Assembly (NCBI GenBank): GCA_016713365.1
Contig: JADJPG010000015.1
Location: 1-64,000, forward strand
Direction of reading: 5' to 3'
DNA length: 64,000 bases
DNA from: Verrucomicrobiota bacterium
Lineage (GTDB): Bacteria > Verrucomicrobiota > Verrucomicrobiia > Limisphaerales > JADJPG01
Shown: positions 1 through 7,712 of the stretch, piece by piece
How the letters are laid out: each line of letters starts with the position of its first letter
Position numbering within the stretch: position 1 is the first letter of the stretch
The notes under the pieces: generated by a model
What the model was told of the DNA's origin: nothing
Databases searched by the model: none
What the model saw: the letters and a program-made list of their open reading frames with translations, nothing else
Program-made: the position numbers and the translations under genes

Positions 1-571
1 GATATCGGAAGGCGTTGCGATTGATGAAGATGGCCGACAAATTCGGCCTGCCGATCGTCACCTTGATTGATACGGCGGGCGCGTACCCGGGCATTGGGGC
101 TGAGGAACGTCATATCGCCGAAGCGATCGCGGTCAATCTGCGGGAGATGATGCTTTTGGAGGTTCCCATCATCGCTGTCGTCATCGGTGAAGGCGGATCC
201 GGAGGAGCCTTGGGAATTGGAGTAGCTGACCGAGTGTTGATTCTGGAGAACGCCTACTATTCTGTCATCAGTCCGGAAGGATGCGCCGCCATTCTATGGA
301 AAGACCGGGCGGCCGCCTCGAAGGCCGCCGCTGCCCTCAAGATTACAGCCAAGGACTTGTTGGAACTGGGTCTGGCCGACGAAGTTGTTCCAGAACCCTT
401 GGGCGGCGCCCAAAACGATCTCCAAACCACGGCAAACAGCCTTAAGCAAATGCTTCTGGGGGAATCTCTGATACCCTGAAGAAGATGTCGACTGCGGACC
501 GGCTGAAGGCCCGTTACGCGAAATTCCGCGCCCACGGACACTTCATTGAGAAGCAGCCCGCCGCTGCCTGA
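1..571 (+). CDS. accA: Acetyl-CoA carboxylase carboxyltransferase subunit alpha, 3' part, apparent frameshift
   Basis: Alpha subunit of the carboxyltransferase that moves CO2 from biotin to acetyl-CoA, giving malonyl-CoA for fatty acid synthesis. The 5' part lies outside the window; reading starts at base 3 (YRKALRLMKMADKFG). Family signatures are clear: DTAGAYPGIGAEER, GEGGSGGALGIG and SVISPEGCAAILWKD. The open frame stops at 477-479, but the other frame directly continues a normal AccA tail (DTLKKMSTADRLKARYAKFRAHG) to a TGA at 569-571. Adding one G to the G5 run at 458-462 joins both into a full-length C-terminus. I infer a base error or recent indel rather than a truly short protein. Identity is very secure; the status of the 3' end is not. 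Confidence 0.93.
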
Positions 572-588
572 GCGAACATCCGTCTCCC

Positions 589-1566
589 GTGCTTTACCCG
601 TTCATCTTCCATCCGATCTTCAAGGAACGGGTCTGGGGAGGGAGGAACATTGAACGCCTCTACGGCAAGGCGCTCCCCACCGGCCATCCCATCGGCGAAT
701 CATGGGAAATGACCGACCGCACCGAGGGCGTTAGTGTTATCGCCAATGGCCCTCTCGCAGGCAAAACTCTCCGCTGGCTGATGGAGGACCATCGGCAGGC
801 CGTCCTTGGGAAGGAAGCCGCCGTGGCCGGGCCATTTCCAGTTCTCATCAAGATTCTCGATGCACAAGAGACGCTTTCCGTCCAAGTTCATCCCCCGGCG
901 GCGGTTGCCAAACAATTGGGAGGCGAGCCGAAGACGGAGATGTGGTTCATCACGGACGCTACGCCTACCGCTTCGCTCTTCGCCGGGTTGAAGGGTGATG
1001 CTACGCGGGCTGATTTCGAGCAACGGCTCGTCACCGGCACCGTCGCCGAGGCCCTGCACCAAATTCCCACCAAAGCCGGCGACTGCATGTTCCTGCCCAG
1101 CGGACGTCTCCATGCCATTGGCGCCGGTAATGTCCTTTTCGAGATTCAGCAGAACTCCGACACCACCTACCGGGTGTTCGACTGGAATCGTGTCGGCCTC
1201 GACGGCAAGCCGCGCGAGCTTCACCTCCCACAATCGCTCGCCAGCATCAACTTCGACGACTTCGAACCGGAACTCATCCCCAACAAATACTCTCGCAACG
1301 AAGTCTTCTCCGTTCGTTACCTCGTCGACCATCCGCTCTTCCGTGTCGATGCCTGCCAGGTCAAGCGCGGCAAACGCTTTTACCTTTCCAGCGATTCCGT
1401 CCAAATCGTCGGCATTGTCCGCGGCACGCTCACGGCCAGCTATGGTGACACCAGCCTGACGCTGAAGCCCGGAGACTTCTGCCTCCTGCCCGCGTGCCTC
1501 GGGCGCACCGCACTCACTGCCGGAACGCAGACCGAATTTCTGCACATCCAGCCCAGCGTCACCTGA
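589..1566 (+). CDS. manA: Mannose-6-phosphate isomerase, class I (short type)
   Basis: Predicted zinc-dependent phosphomannose isomerase interconverting mannose 6-phosphate and fructose 6-phosphate, supplying mannose for glycans. The 325-residue length fits the short Bacillus-like group. The N-terminus FHPIFKERVWGG, the metal-site motif SVQVHP near residue 100, the acidic TEMWFI segment and the LHAIGAGNVLFEIQQNSDTTYRVFDW block are typical. The start is a GTG at 589, 18 bases after the reconstructed accA stop; no better ATG lies nearby. The C-terminal cupin-like part (GDFCLLPA) is complete. The substrate could be a related hexose phosphate, but the fold and active site are well supported. Confidence 0.9.
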   Translation: MLYPFIFHPIFKERVWGGRNIERLYGKALPTGHPIGESWEMTDRTEGVSVIANGPLAGKTLRWLMEDHRQAVLGKEAAVAGPFPVLIKILDAQETLSVQVHPPAAVAKQLGGEPKTEMWFITDATPTASLFAGLKGDATRADFEQRLVTGTVAEALHQIPTKAGDCMFLPSGRLHAIGAGNVLFEIQQNSDTTYRVFDWNRVGLDGKPRELHLPQSLASINFDDFEPELIPNKYSRNEVFSVRYLVDHPLFRVDACQVKRGKRFYLSSDSVQIVGIVRGTLTASYGDTSLTLKPGDFCLLPACLGRTALTAGTQTEFLHIQPSVT

Positions 1567-1647
1567 AACGCTGAGAATTCTTCTGCTCCGCGTATCGTCC
1601 GCTTGTGCCCCACCGCGGATTGCCCCATGATGTTCGGTAGTTACATC

Positions 1648-2160
1648 ATGCCGCCGAAGCTCAAAGATTTCCTGCAGCGCTGGGCCATCACCACAGTGGC
1701 GGTCCTTGCAGCGGCCCACATGGTGGAGAAGATCCATTACGACCACTGGCACGGATTACTCGTCGCCACCTTGCTGCTCGGATTGCTAAATGCCTTCCTT
1801 CGACCGCTTATCCTGATTGCCACCGTTGGTTTGCTCGGCGCGTTTAACTTCGCTCTCGGCCTGCGCTTTGCCATCGTCACCCTGCCGCTCCAGATCATCT
1901 CGTTCGGGTTCTTTCTCCTCGCGCTCAACGCCCTGCTGCTGCTGTTCGTGGGACAACTCGTTCCCTCCTTTCACGCCGACCAATTCTGGACCGCCTTCAA
2001 GGGCGGCCTGATCATCAGCGTCATTTCCCTCCTGCTGAACAGCTTCACCGGCACCGGTAACGCCCGCATCCAGATGCAACGCGGAAAACCCGGCCCTCCC
2101 TCTAGCGGATCCGGTCCATCCGGCTCAAACGGCGGGAACGGTCCCGTTATCGACATCTGA
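1648..2160 (+). CDS. Phage holin family 4 / small integral membrane protein
   Basis: Small membrane protein resembling the four-TM phage-holin family (PF04020 type) found in many bacterial chromosomes, role unknown. Hydrophobic segments run through TTVAVLAAAH, LLVATLLLGLLNAFLRPL, IATVGLLGAFNFALGL, IVTLPLQIISFGFFLLALNALLLLFVG and GLIISVISLLLNSF. The LNAFLRPL motif and the Phe/Leu-rich third segment match the family. The frame opens at TTG 1603; ATG 1627, 1630 and 1648 are candidate starts, and I chose 1648 (MPPKLKDFLQRW) because homologues begin just before the first TM helix. The tail is a short Gly/Pro/Ser linker ending PVIDI. Nothing nearby suggests a prophage, so holin is only a family name here. 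Confidence 0.75.
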   Translation: MPPKLKDFLQRWAITTVAVLAAAHMVEKIHYDHWHGLLVATLLLGLLNAFLRPLILIATVGLLGAFNFALGLRFAIVTLPLQIISFGFFLLALNALLLLFVGQLVPSFHADQFWTAFKGGLIISVISLLLNSFTGTGNARIQMQRGKPGPPSSGSGPSGSNGGNGPVIDI

Positions 2161-2167
2161 TCCGCGC

Positions 2168-2782
2168 CTACGCGGACGTCAGCCGATACGCTGCCCGATT
2201 CGTCGCCACACCGCGCGCCGAAAATCCCCGCTCGAAATCCGTCACCACCTCGCTCAACTCCGCCGGCGTATCCACGGCCACGAACCGCCGGTCCGCCGCG
2301 AACACCTCACGCATCTGCGCGAAGTAATCCAAGTCATCAGTCCGCAAATACATCACGCCCCCCGGCACCAACACTCGCGCCGCCAGTTCGGGAAAACGTT
2401 CGTTCACCAGCCGGTTCTTCCGATGCTTCCGCTTCGGCCACGGATCCGGGAAATACAAATGCATCGCCGTCACCGACGCCAGCGGCAGCAGGAACTCCAG
2501 GAAGTAAGCCGCCTCGATCCGCATCAAACGCAAGTTTCCCAATCCCGCCCGCTGCCCTTTCCGGTCCAGCTTCCGCAATCGCCCGAGCAAGCGCTCCACG
2601 CCGAGGAAGTTCCGCTCCGGTCGGAGCGCCGCCCACTTCGCCATGAACGATCCATCCCCGCTGCCCAACTCCACCTCCAGAGGACGCGACACTGGAAACA
2701 ACTCTTCCAGGCGCAAACGCTCGACCCACGAAGCGGGACGATAAATCAAAGTGGTCACGACAGACCCGGGAGCAGAATCCAT
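2168..2782 (-). CDS. trmB: tRNA (guanine-N7-)-methyltransferase
   Basis: SAM-dependent enzyme that makes m7G46 in the variable loop of tRNAs. VELGSGDGSFMAKWA is the SAM-binding motif I; LYFPDPWPKRKHRKNRLV is the diagnostic TrmB block, followed by VPGGVMYLRTDD. Length (204 residues from the chosen start) fits the family. The open frame continues upstream into the tRNA-Arg gene, so I place the start at ATG 2782 (MDSAPGSVVTTLIYRP), which lies 15 bases past the tRNA 3' end. The tRNA gene and trmB point the same way, so one transcript could carry a tRNA and its modifying enzyme. Confidence 0.9.
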   Translation of the reverse strand: MDSAPGSVVTTLIYRPASWVERLRLEELFPVSRPLEVELGSGDGSFMAKWAALRPERNFLGVERLLGRLRKLDRKGQRAGLGNLRLMRIEAAYFLEFLLPLASVTAMHLYFPDPWPKRKHRKNRLVNERFPELAARVLVPGGVMYLRTDDLDYFAQMREVFAADRRFVAVDTPAELSEVVTDFERGFSARGVATNRAAYRLTSA

Positions 2783-2797
2783 AGGGAGTGCAAAAGC

Positions 2798-2873
2798 TGG
2801 TAGCCCCGCCCGGAATTGAACCGGGATCAACGGTTTAGGAAACCGCTGCTCTATCCATTTGAGCTACGGGGCC
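2798..2873 (-). tRNA. tRNA-Arg (anticodon CCT)
   Basis: Read on the minus strand this is a complete 76-base tRNA with CCA encoded. Acceptor stem GGCCCCG/CGGGGCT (first pair G-U), D arm GCTC/GAGC, anticodon stem GCGGT/ACCGT with loop TTCCTAA (anticodon CCT, decoding AGG), and T arm CCCGG/CCGGG with loop TTCAATT. It lies immediately upstream of trmB. Confidence 0.97.
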
Positions 2874-2994
2874 AACCCACGCGCGAAATTACCGCCCCGG
2901 CGTGCATTGACAAGAATTTGCGCTGCGCCCGCACCCAGGAGCCGACCTCTTTTTCCTTTCCGCCACTCGTCGTTCCGACTAATCAATTCCCCGC

Positions 2995-3741
2995 ATGAAA
3001 GTGATCATTCTCGCCGCCGGATACGCCACGCGCCTTTATCCGCTTACGCTCACCAAGCCCAAGCCGCTCCTGCCCGTCGCCGGCAAGCCCATGATCGACT
3101 ACGTTCTCGATAACCTCGCGCCCATCGGCGACATCGACCGCGTCATCATCGTCACCAACGCCAAGTTCGCCGATCACTTTCAAAAATGGGCCGACGATTA
3201 CCGCGCAAACAAGGCCAAGCTCGACTTCACCATCGTCAACGACGGCTCGACCGACGACACCAACAAACTCGGCGCGATCGGTGACCTGAACCTCGTCATC
3301 GACCGCGAGAAGATCGACGACGACGTAATCGTCGTGGCCGGCGACAATCTCTTCAGCGAACCCCTGCCGAACTTCGGCAAGTTCTGTCGCGAAAAGAACG
3401 AACCCGTGCTCGCCGTCTACGACGTTGGCAGCCTCGAAGACATCAAGAAATACAACTCCATCACCTTCGACGCGACCGGCAAGATTACCTTCTTCGAAGA
3501 AAAGCCGAAGCAGCCGACCAGCACCGTCACCGGCATCGCGCTCTACTTCTATCCGCGCAAAACGATTCCCCTCATCAAGCAATACATCGCCGAAGGCAAC
3601 AACCCGGATCAACCCGGCCGCCTCGTGCAATGGCTTTACCCGCGCACGCCAGTCTACGTCTGGAACGTGCCCGGCCTCTGGTACGACATCGGGTCGAAGG
3701 AAACGCTCGAGGAAGCCAACCGCATCTTCGCGAAGAAGTAG
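2995..3741 (+). CDS. Sugar-1-phosphate nucleotidyltransferase
   Basis: Predicted NDP-sugar pyrophosphorylase of the glucose-1-phosphate thymidylyltransferase/uridylyltransferase superfamily. The N-terminus MKVIILAAGYATRLYPLT carries the nucleotide-binding signature, followed by the KPKPLLPVAGKPMIDY block; VVAGDNLF contains the metal-binding Asp, and FFEEKPKQP is the sugar-site motif. At 248 residues it is a minimal catalytic domain without a left-handed beta-helix. The start is ATG 2995. It precedes a hydrolase on the same strand, but no glycan cluster is nearby, so the nucleotide and sugar cannot be told from sequence. Confidence 0.85.
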   Translation: MKVIILAAGYATRLYPLTLTKPKPLLPVAGKPMIDYVLDNLAPIGDIDRVIIVTNAKFADHFQKWADDYRANKAKLDFTIVNDGSTDDTNKLGAIGDLNLVIDREKIDDDVIVVAGDNLFSEPLPNFGKFCREKNEPVLAVYDVGSLEDIKKYNSITFDATGKITFFEEKPKQPTSTVTGIALYFYPRKTIPLIKQYIAEGNNPDQPGRLVQWLYPRTPVYVWNVPGLWYDIGSKETLEEANRIFAKK

Positions 3742-3746
3742 AGCGT

Positions 3747-3810
3747 GATGCGGAATGCGTGATGCGTGACGACGATTCAAACCCGCCGTCCGGAATCACG
3801 CGTCACGGAT
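3747..3810. repeat. Imperfect palindromic repeat overlapping a gene start
   Basis: GTGATGCGTGA at 3759-3769 is matched by its near-perfect reverse complement TCACGCGTCAC at 3796-3806 (10 of 11 bases). Extra GCGTGATGCG and GGATCAC copies lie on either side. The likely ATG of the downstream hydrolase (3762) sits inside the left arm, so the repeat supplies that protein's first residues. Confidence 0.5.
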
Positions 3811-4631
3811 CACCAATCCCTTTCGGCAAAGACCTCCAGCTCCGCATCCACGGCCCGGCTGCCGCGCCCACGCTCATTCACCTCCCCGGCCTGCACGGCG
3901 ATTGGACCCTGCTCGCGCCCTTCCGCCAGGCTCTCGGAAACCGCGCGCGTTTCATCGAGACCGCCTACCCGCATCAGCCCGACTGGCAACTGCGCGACTA
4001 CGCCGCCGCGGTCGAAACCGCATTATTGGAACGCGGCATTACTTCCGGCTGGATTCTCGGCGAATCATTCTCTTCACAAGTCGCGTGGGCTTTCCTCGAA
4101 CGTCAGCAACTCGCCGGCAACGCGGCGCGTTTCCGAATTGAAGGACTGATTCTCGTCGGCGGTTTCGTTCGGCATCCCTGGCCGTGGGGCGTGCGACTCG
4201 CCCACGCCGCCAGCAAACGCGCTTCCGTAGGCTTCATTCGCCGCGCCTGCACGTTCTACGCCCGCACCATGAGCAAACGCTTCGGCCACTGTCCCGGTGC
4301 CGCCGAAGAATTTGCGGAGTTCGTCGAGAACCGCGCCTGCGATCCGGACCGTCACACCATCACAGGTCGTTACCTGCTCATCGCTGGAAACCATCCCGCC
4401 ACCATCGCCCGCGCCACACGCCTTCCCGTCTATCACCTCACAGGCGGATGGGATCCAATCGTTCCGTGGTGGCACGTGCGCCCCTGGCTCCGCAAACACT
4501 GCCCGGGCTATTGCGAATCACGCATCATCTGGAGCGGTGATCACAATATCCTCCTCAGCTCACCGGAAAAATCCGCGGAACAAATCCTCGCGTGGGTTGG
4601 CAATCACTCCGCCGCAACTTCACCGCCGTGA
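3762..4631 (+). CDS. Alpha/beta-hydrolase fold protein
   Basis: Predicted soluble alpha/beta hydrolase, about 289 residues. HLPGLHGDWTLLAPFRQAL is the oxyanion-side HxxG region of the fold, GWILGESFSSQVAWAF carries the nucleophile elbow (G-E-S-F-S), and the GDHNILLSSP segment near the C-terminus supplies a plausible catalytic His. LTGGWDPIVPWWHVRPWL is the usual acid loop. The open frame runs back into the nucleotidyltransferase gene, so I chose ATG 3762; the first 20 residues lie in a palindromic repeat and may not belong to the ancestral protein. Substrate unknown. Confidence 0.72.
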   Translation: MRDDDSNPPSGITRHGSPIPFGKDLQLRIHGPAAAPTLIHLPGLHGDWTLLAPFRQALGNRARFIETAYPHQPDWQLRDYAAAVETALLERGITSGWILGESFSSQVAWAFLERQQLAGNAARFRIEGLILVGGFVRHPWPWGVRLAHAASKRASVGFIRRACTFYARTMSKRFGHCPGAAEEFAEFVENRACDPDRHTITGRYLLIAGNHPATIARATRLPVYHLTGGWDPIVPWWHVRPWLRKHCPGYCESRIIWSGDHNILLSSPEKSAEQILAWVGNHSAATSPP

Positions 4632-5843
4632 AGCGCGCCGAGGTCGCTCCACGAGCGCCGTCATCATCAAGTCCGCACCAACCTTGCGCCACTCGACCTC
4701 TCGCAGATTGAGAATCTCGTTCAAGCTCCGCGCACCTTCACCCGCGACCGCCTTGCGCGAATCGCGCCCGCCCAGAATCTTCGGTGCATAAAAGAACGCG
4801 ACGCGCTGCGCATGACCGCTCATCAGGAACGACGCGTTCACTTCCCCGCCACCTTCCACGAGCAGGCTTGTCACGTTTTCTCCACCAAGCTTCTTCAACA
4901 CCCAGCGCAGATCGATTCGCCCGCCGCGCAACGGCGCCGTCCAAACCCGGACCCGCTTCGCCAACGCCGCCACGCGCTTCGCCGGTGCTTCCTTGCCAAC
5001 CACGATCGTCGTCAACGCCGCGAACTGATCACTCACAACCTTCGACGTCAACGGCGTCCACCCTTGCGAATCCAGAATGATGCGCCGCAACTTTGGAGCG
5101 CCGATTTCCAAATCGGCGCGTGCCGAACCGGAGTTCGGCGCTCCAGTTCTCACCGTCAGGCTCGGGTCATCGGCGAGCACCGTGTTCACGCCGACGAGAA
5201 TTGCATCTGCGCCCGCGCGCAATCGCATTCCCTCCGCACGCGCTGCCTCGCCCGTGATCCACTTCGATTCGCCCGAGGCCGTCGCGATCTTTCCGTCCAA
5301 CGTCATCGCCGCCTTCACGGTGACGAACGGCGTGCGCTGAACAATCCAATGGTTGAACGCCTCGTTGAGCTTCGTCGCTTCGTTCGCCAGCTGACGGTAG
5401 GGCGCGTCGCTCCGCGCGCGCCGGTTGGACGTCGCCACAGACGAAGCGGCGCGCGCGGAGCGACGCGCCCTACCGTCGAACGACACGACCTCGATACCCG
5501 CCTTCGTGAGAATGGTCAGTCCCTCGCCTGCATGTTTCGGATTCGGATCCGTCGCCGCGATCACCACGCGCTTGATGCCCGCAGTCTTGATCGCCTCCGT
5601 GCAAGGCGGCGTGCGCCCGTGCGTGCAACACGGCTCCAGCGTGACGTAAAGCGTCGCTCCCTTCGGTGAATTCTTCCTCCGCTCCGCATCGCGCAACGCC
5701 TCAATCTCCGCGTGCGGTTCACCCGCACGCCGATGCCAGCCTTGTCCGATGATCTTGCCACTCTTCACCAACACCGCACCCACCATCGGGTTCGGCGACG
5801 TCGCGCCGTACGCGCGCCTCGCCAGCGCCAGCGCGCGGCGCAT
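4620..5843 (-). CDS. ribD: Bifunctional riboflavin biosynthesis deaminase/reductase
   Basis: Performs the second and third steps of riboflavin synthesis: deamination of the pyrimidine intermediate, then ribosyl side-chain reduction. The N-terminal zinc deaminase has GEPHAEIEAL and PCCTHGRTPPC; the reductase has VTVKAAMTLDGKIA, GVNTVLADDP and VEGGGEVNASFL. I start at ATG 5843, though homologues often have a few more residues. Two segments without counterpart in the family are encoded by palindromes: an Arg/Ala-rich linker between the domains (5393-5477) and a GAPNSGSARADLEIGAP insertion in the reductase (5094-5145). Both keep the frame open. Its 3' end overlaps the convergent hydrolase gene by 12 bases. 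Last gene of the nusB-PHP-ftsY-ribD cluster. Confidence 0.92.
   Translation of the reverse strand: MRRALALARRAYGATSPNPMVGAVLVKSGKIIGQGWHRRAGEPHAEIEALRDAERRKNSPKGATLYVTLEPCCTHGRTPPCTEAIKTAGIKRVVIAATDPNPKHAGEGLTILTKAGIEVVSFDGRARRSARAASSVATSNRRARSDAPYRQLANEATKLNEAFNHWIVQRTPFVTVKAAMTLDGKIATASGESKWITGEAARAEGMRLRAGADAILVGVNTVLADDPSLTVRTGAPNSGSARADLEIGAPKLRRIILDSQGWTPLTSKVVSDQFAALTTIVVGKEAPAKRVAALAKRVRVWTAPLRGGRIDLRWVLKKLGGENVTSLLVEGGGEVNASFLMSGHAQRVAFFYAPKILGGRDSRKAVAGEGARSLNEILNLREVEWRKVGADLMMTALVERPRRASRR
5094..5145. repeat. Two-hairpin palindromic element inside ribD
   Basis: Outer arms TGGAGCGCCGA (5094-5104) and TCGGCGCTCCA (5135-5145) are exact reverse complements. Inside are two hairpins: GCGCCGATTT/AAATCGGCGC around CC at 5108-5109, and GCCGAAC (5122-5128)/GTTCGGC (5133-5139) around CGGA. 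It is translated as part of RibD and adds about 17 residues in a loop after LTVRT. Confidence 0.88.
5393..5477. repeat. Perfect 30-bp inverted repeat inside ribD
   Basis: Bases 5393-5422 and 5448-5477 are exact reverse complements over 30 bases, around a 25-base loop (5423-5447). The arms hold the GTAGGGCGCGTCGCTCCGCG core. The whole 85 bases are open in the RibD frame and encode GRARRSARA...RRARSDAPYR, a basic linker between the deaminase and reductase domains that typical RibD proteins lack. Confidence 0.93.
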
Positions 5844-5881
5844 GAACGACTCGTCGTTGCCAGCCGCTCGCCATGCCTGAC

Positions 5882-6801
5882 TCAGCCCTTGTCCGAAAAC
5901 AACGCTTCCGCGAATTGCTTCGGATCGAACGCCTGAAGGTCGTCCGCCTTTTCGCCGAGACCGATGAATTTGATCGGCAGTCCCAACTCGCGCTGGATGG
6001 CGACAACCATGCCGCCCTTGCTCGTGCCGTCGAGCTTGGTGATGACCAGTCCGGTCAGCTTCACCGCCTTGTGAAACTCGCGCGCCTGGTTGAGCGCGTT
6101 CATGCCCGTCGTCGCGTCGAGCACCAGCAACGTCTCGTGCGGCGCGCCGGCGAGCTTCTTGTCCATCACGCGATGCACCTTCTGCAGCTCGGCCATGAGG
6201 TTCTGCTTCGTGTGCAATCGGCCCGCCGTATCCACGAGCAGGTAATCTGCATTGCGCGCCTGCGCGCGGCAGCGACGGCGTCATGCGCGACCGCAGCCGG
6301 GTCCGCGTTGTAAGCGCCGGCGACAACCTCGACCTTGAGTCGTTCGCCCCAAAGCTTGATCTGCTCGATGGCCGCAGCGCGGAACGTGTCGCACGCAGCG
6401 AGCACGACGGATTGCCCGCGCGTCTGGATGAGATTCGCGAGCTTCGCGGAAGTAGTGGTCTTGCCCGTGCCGTTCACGCCGACGATGGACACCACGGTGA
6501 CGCCGGACGGTTGCTTGCGCAGTTCGCTGTTCGTCGAGGAAAGGCTCTTCTCCACTTCGCGCTGGGCGATCTCGAAGATGGCGAGTCCGGAGCGGCCCTG
6601 CGTTTCGTAGGCCTTCTTCACCTCGGCGAGAATCTGCTGCGTCATCGACGTGCCGAGGTCCGCCCCGAGCAACGCCGCCTCCAGTTCCTCAATCGACGAG
6701 CCCGTCAGCTTCGGTGAAAGCGTGACGATGCGTTTGATTTCGTGAACGAGCTTCGCCTGCGTCTTCTGCAAGCCCTCCTTGAACTTTTGGAACAAACCCA
6801 T
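5882..6801 (-). CDS. ftsY: Signal recognition particle receptor FtsY, apparent frameshift
   Basis: SRP receptor GTPase that docks ribosome-SRP complexes at the membrane. The N-terminal part (MGLFQKFKEGLQKTQAKL, then the helical NG start) carries GVNGTGKTTTSAKLA (P-loop) and ACDTFRAAAIEQ. The C-terminal part carries VDTAGRLHTKQNLMAEL, ATTGMNALNQAREF, TKLDGTSKGG and FIGLGEKADDLQ. The halves are in different frames: the first runs to 6166, the second is open up to about 6260. They join within the CG-rich run 6260-6268 by dropping two bases or adding one, giving AAAQARNADYLLVDTAGR as in other FtsY proteins. The gene is essential, so a base error is likelier than a true break. Short type without an acidic A domain. 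Confidence 0.9.
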
Positions 6802-6832
6802 CGCGCGGAAATTTCGAGTTACGATTTAGGAA

Positions 6833-7705
6833 TTACGATTGAGCCGACGGCGCAGCGCCGTCCGCGAGCATCACGCCGCGGTCCACGGCACGTTTCATCA
6901 CGCGCTCGCGCAGACGTTCCACGCAGCTGTAGGGCACCTTGATGCTGCCGATGAGCGGCCGCCCCTTGCTCATGCCGTGGCAGTCCGATCCGCCCGTGAC
7001 AAGCAGCTTGTGCCGGTCGGCGATCTCAAGATACCGCTGCGTCATCGAGGTGGAATGCTTCGTGTGAAAGCATTCGATGCCGTCCATGCCCGCCGCGACG
7101 AGATCCGGAATCACTTCGTCCGTGTGATTCAATCCCGGATGCGCGAGCACCGCGAGACCGCCCGCCTGATGAATCAACGCGATGGCTTCCGCGGAGGAAA
7201 TCTTGAACTTCGGCACCCACGCCGGCTTGCCCTTCTTGAGGAAGCGCTCAAACGCTTCATCCAGACTGCTGCACAACTTCTCCTGCACCAGCGCGCGCGC
7301 GACGTGCGGGCGTCCAGGTGAATGGCAGTTCGCGAGCTTGAAGACGGCTTCGACTTTGAGCGGCACCTTGAGCTGGTTCAGCTTCTCCACCATTTCGAAG
7401 ATGCGATTGCGCCGCACTTCCTGAAACCGCGCGAGGTCCGTCTTCAGCTTCTCGTTCTCGGCGTCCATGAAGTAGCCGAGCATGTGCAACTCATGGCCCG
7501 CGTGCTCCGTCGTGAGCTCGGACGCGGGGATGAACTCCACGCCGCCCGCCTGGCACGCCGCCGCCATGCGGGGACAACCTTCCATCGTGTCATGGTCCGT
7601 CAGCGCCACCGCCTTGAACTTGCAGCGAATGGCGTGACCAGCGAGTTCCTCCGGCGTGTAAGTGCCGTCGGAGAAATTCGTGTGCAGATGGAGGTCGGCG
7701 GACAT
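6833..7705 (-). CDS. PHP-domain metal-dependent phosphoesterase (RNase AM/TrpH type)
   Basis: Predicted phosphoesterase of the polymerase and histidinol phosphatase family; relatives such as E. coli RnaAM (YciV) act on 3',5'-nucleoside bisphosphates and RNA 5' ends. Metal ligands are visible: DLHLHTNFSDG at residues 4-14, LTDHDTMEGCPRM, PASELTTE and the late VTGGSDCHGMSKGRPLIG. Length of 290 residues is normal. The start is ATG 7705, only seven bases after the nusB stop, so both are probably co-transcribed and perhaps co-translated. Exact substrate is inferred from the family only. Confidence 0.85.
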   Translation of the reverse strand: MSADLHLHTNFSDGTYTPEELAGHAIRCKFKAVALTDHDTMEGCPRMAAACQAGGVEFIPASELTTEHAGHELHMLGYFMDAENEKLKTDLARFQEVRRNRIFEMVEKLNQLKVPLKVEAVFKLANCHSPGRPHVARALVQEKLCSSLDEAFERFLKKGKPAWVPKFKISSAEAIALIHQAGGLAVLAHPGLNHTDEVIPDLVAAGMDGIECFHTKHSTSMTQRYLEIADRHKLLVTGGSDCHGMSKGRPLIGSIKVPYSCVERLRERVMKRAVDRGVMLADGAAPSAQS

Positions 7706-7712
7706 CAGGGTG

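Noticed and set aside
1603..2160. Prophage remnant because of the holin-like gene
   Set aside because: Neighbours are all housekeeping genes, and this family is common on chromosomes without phage context.
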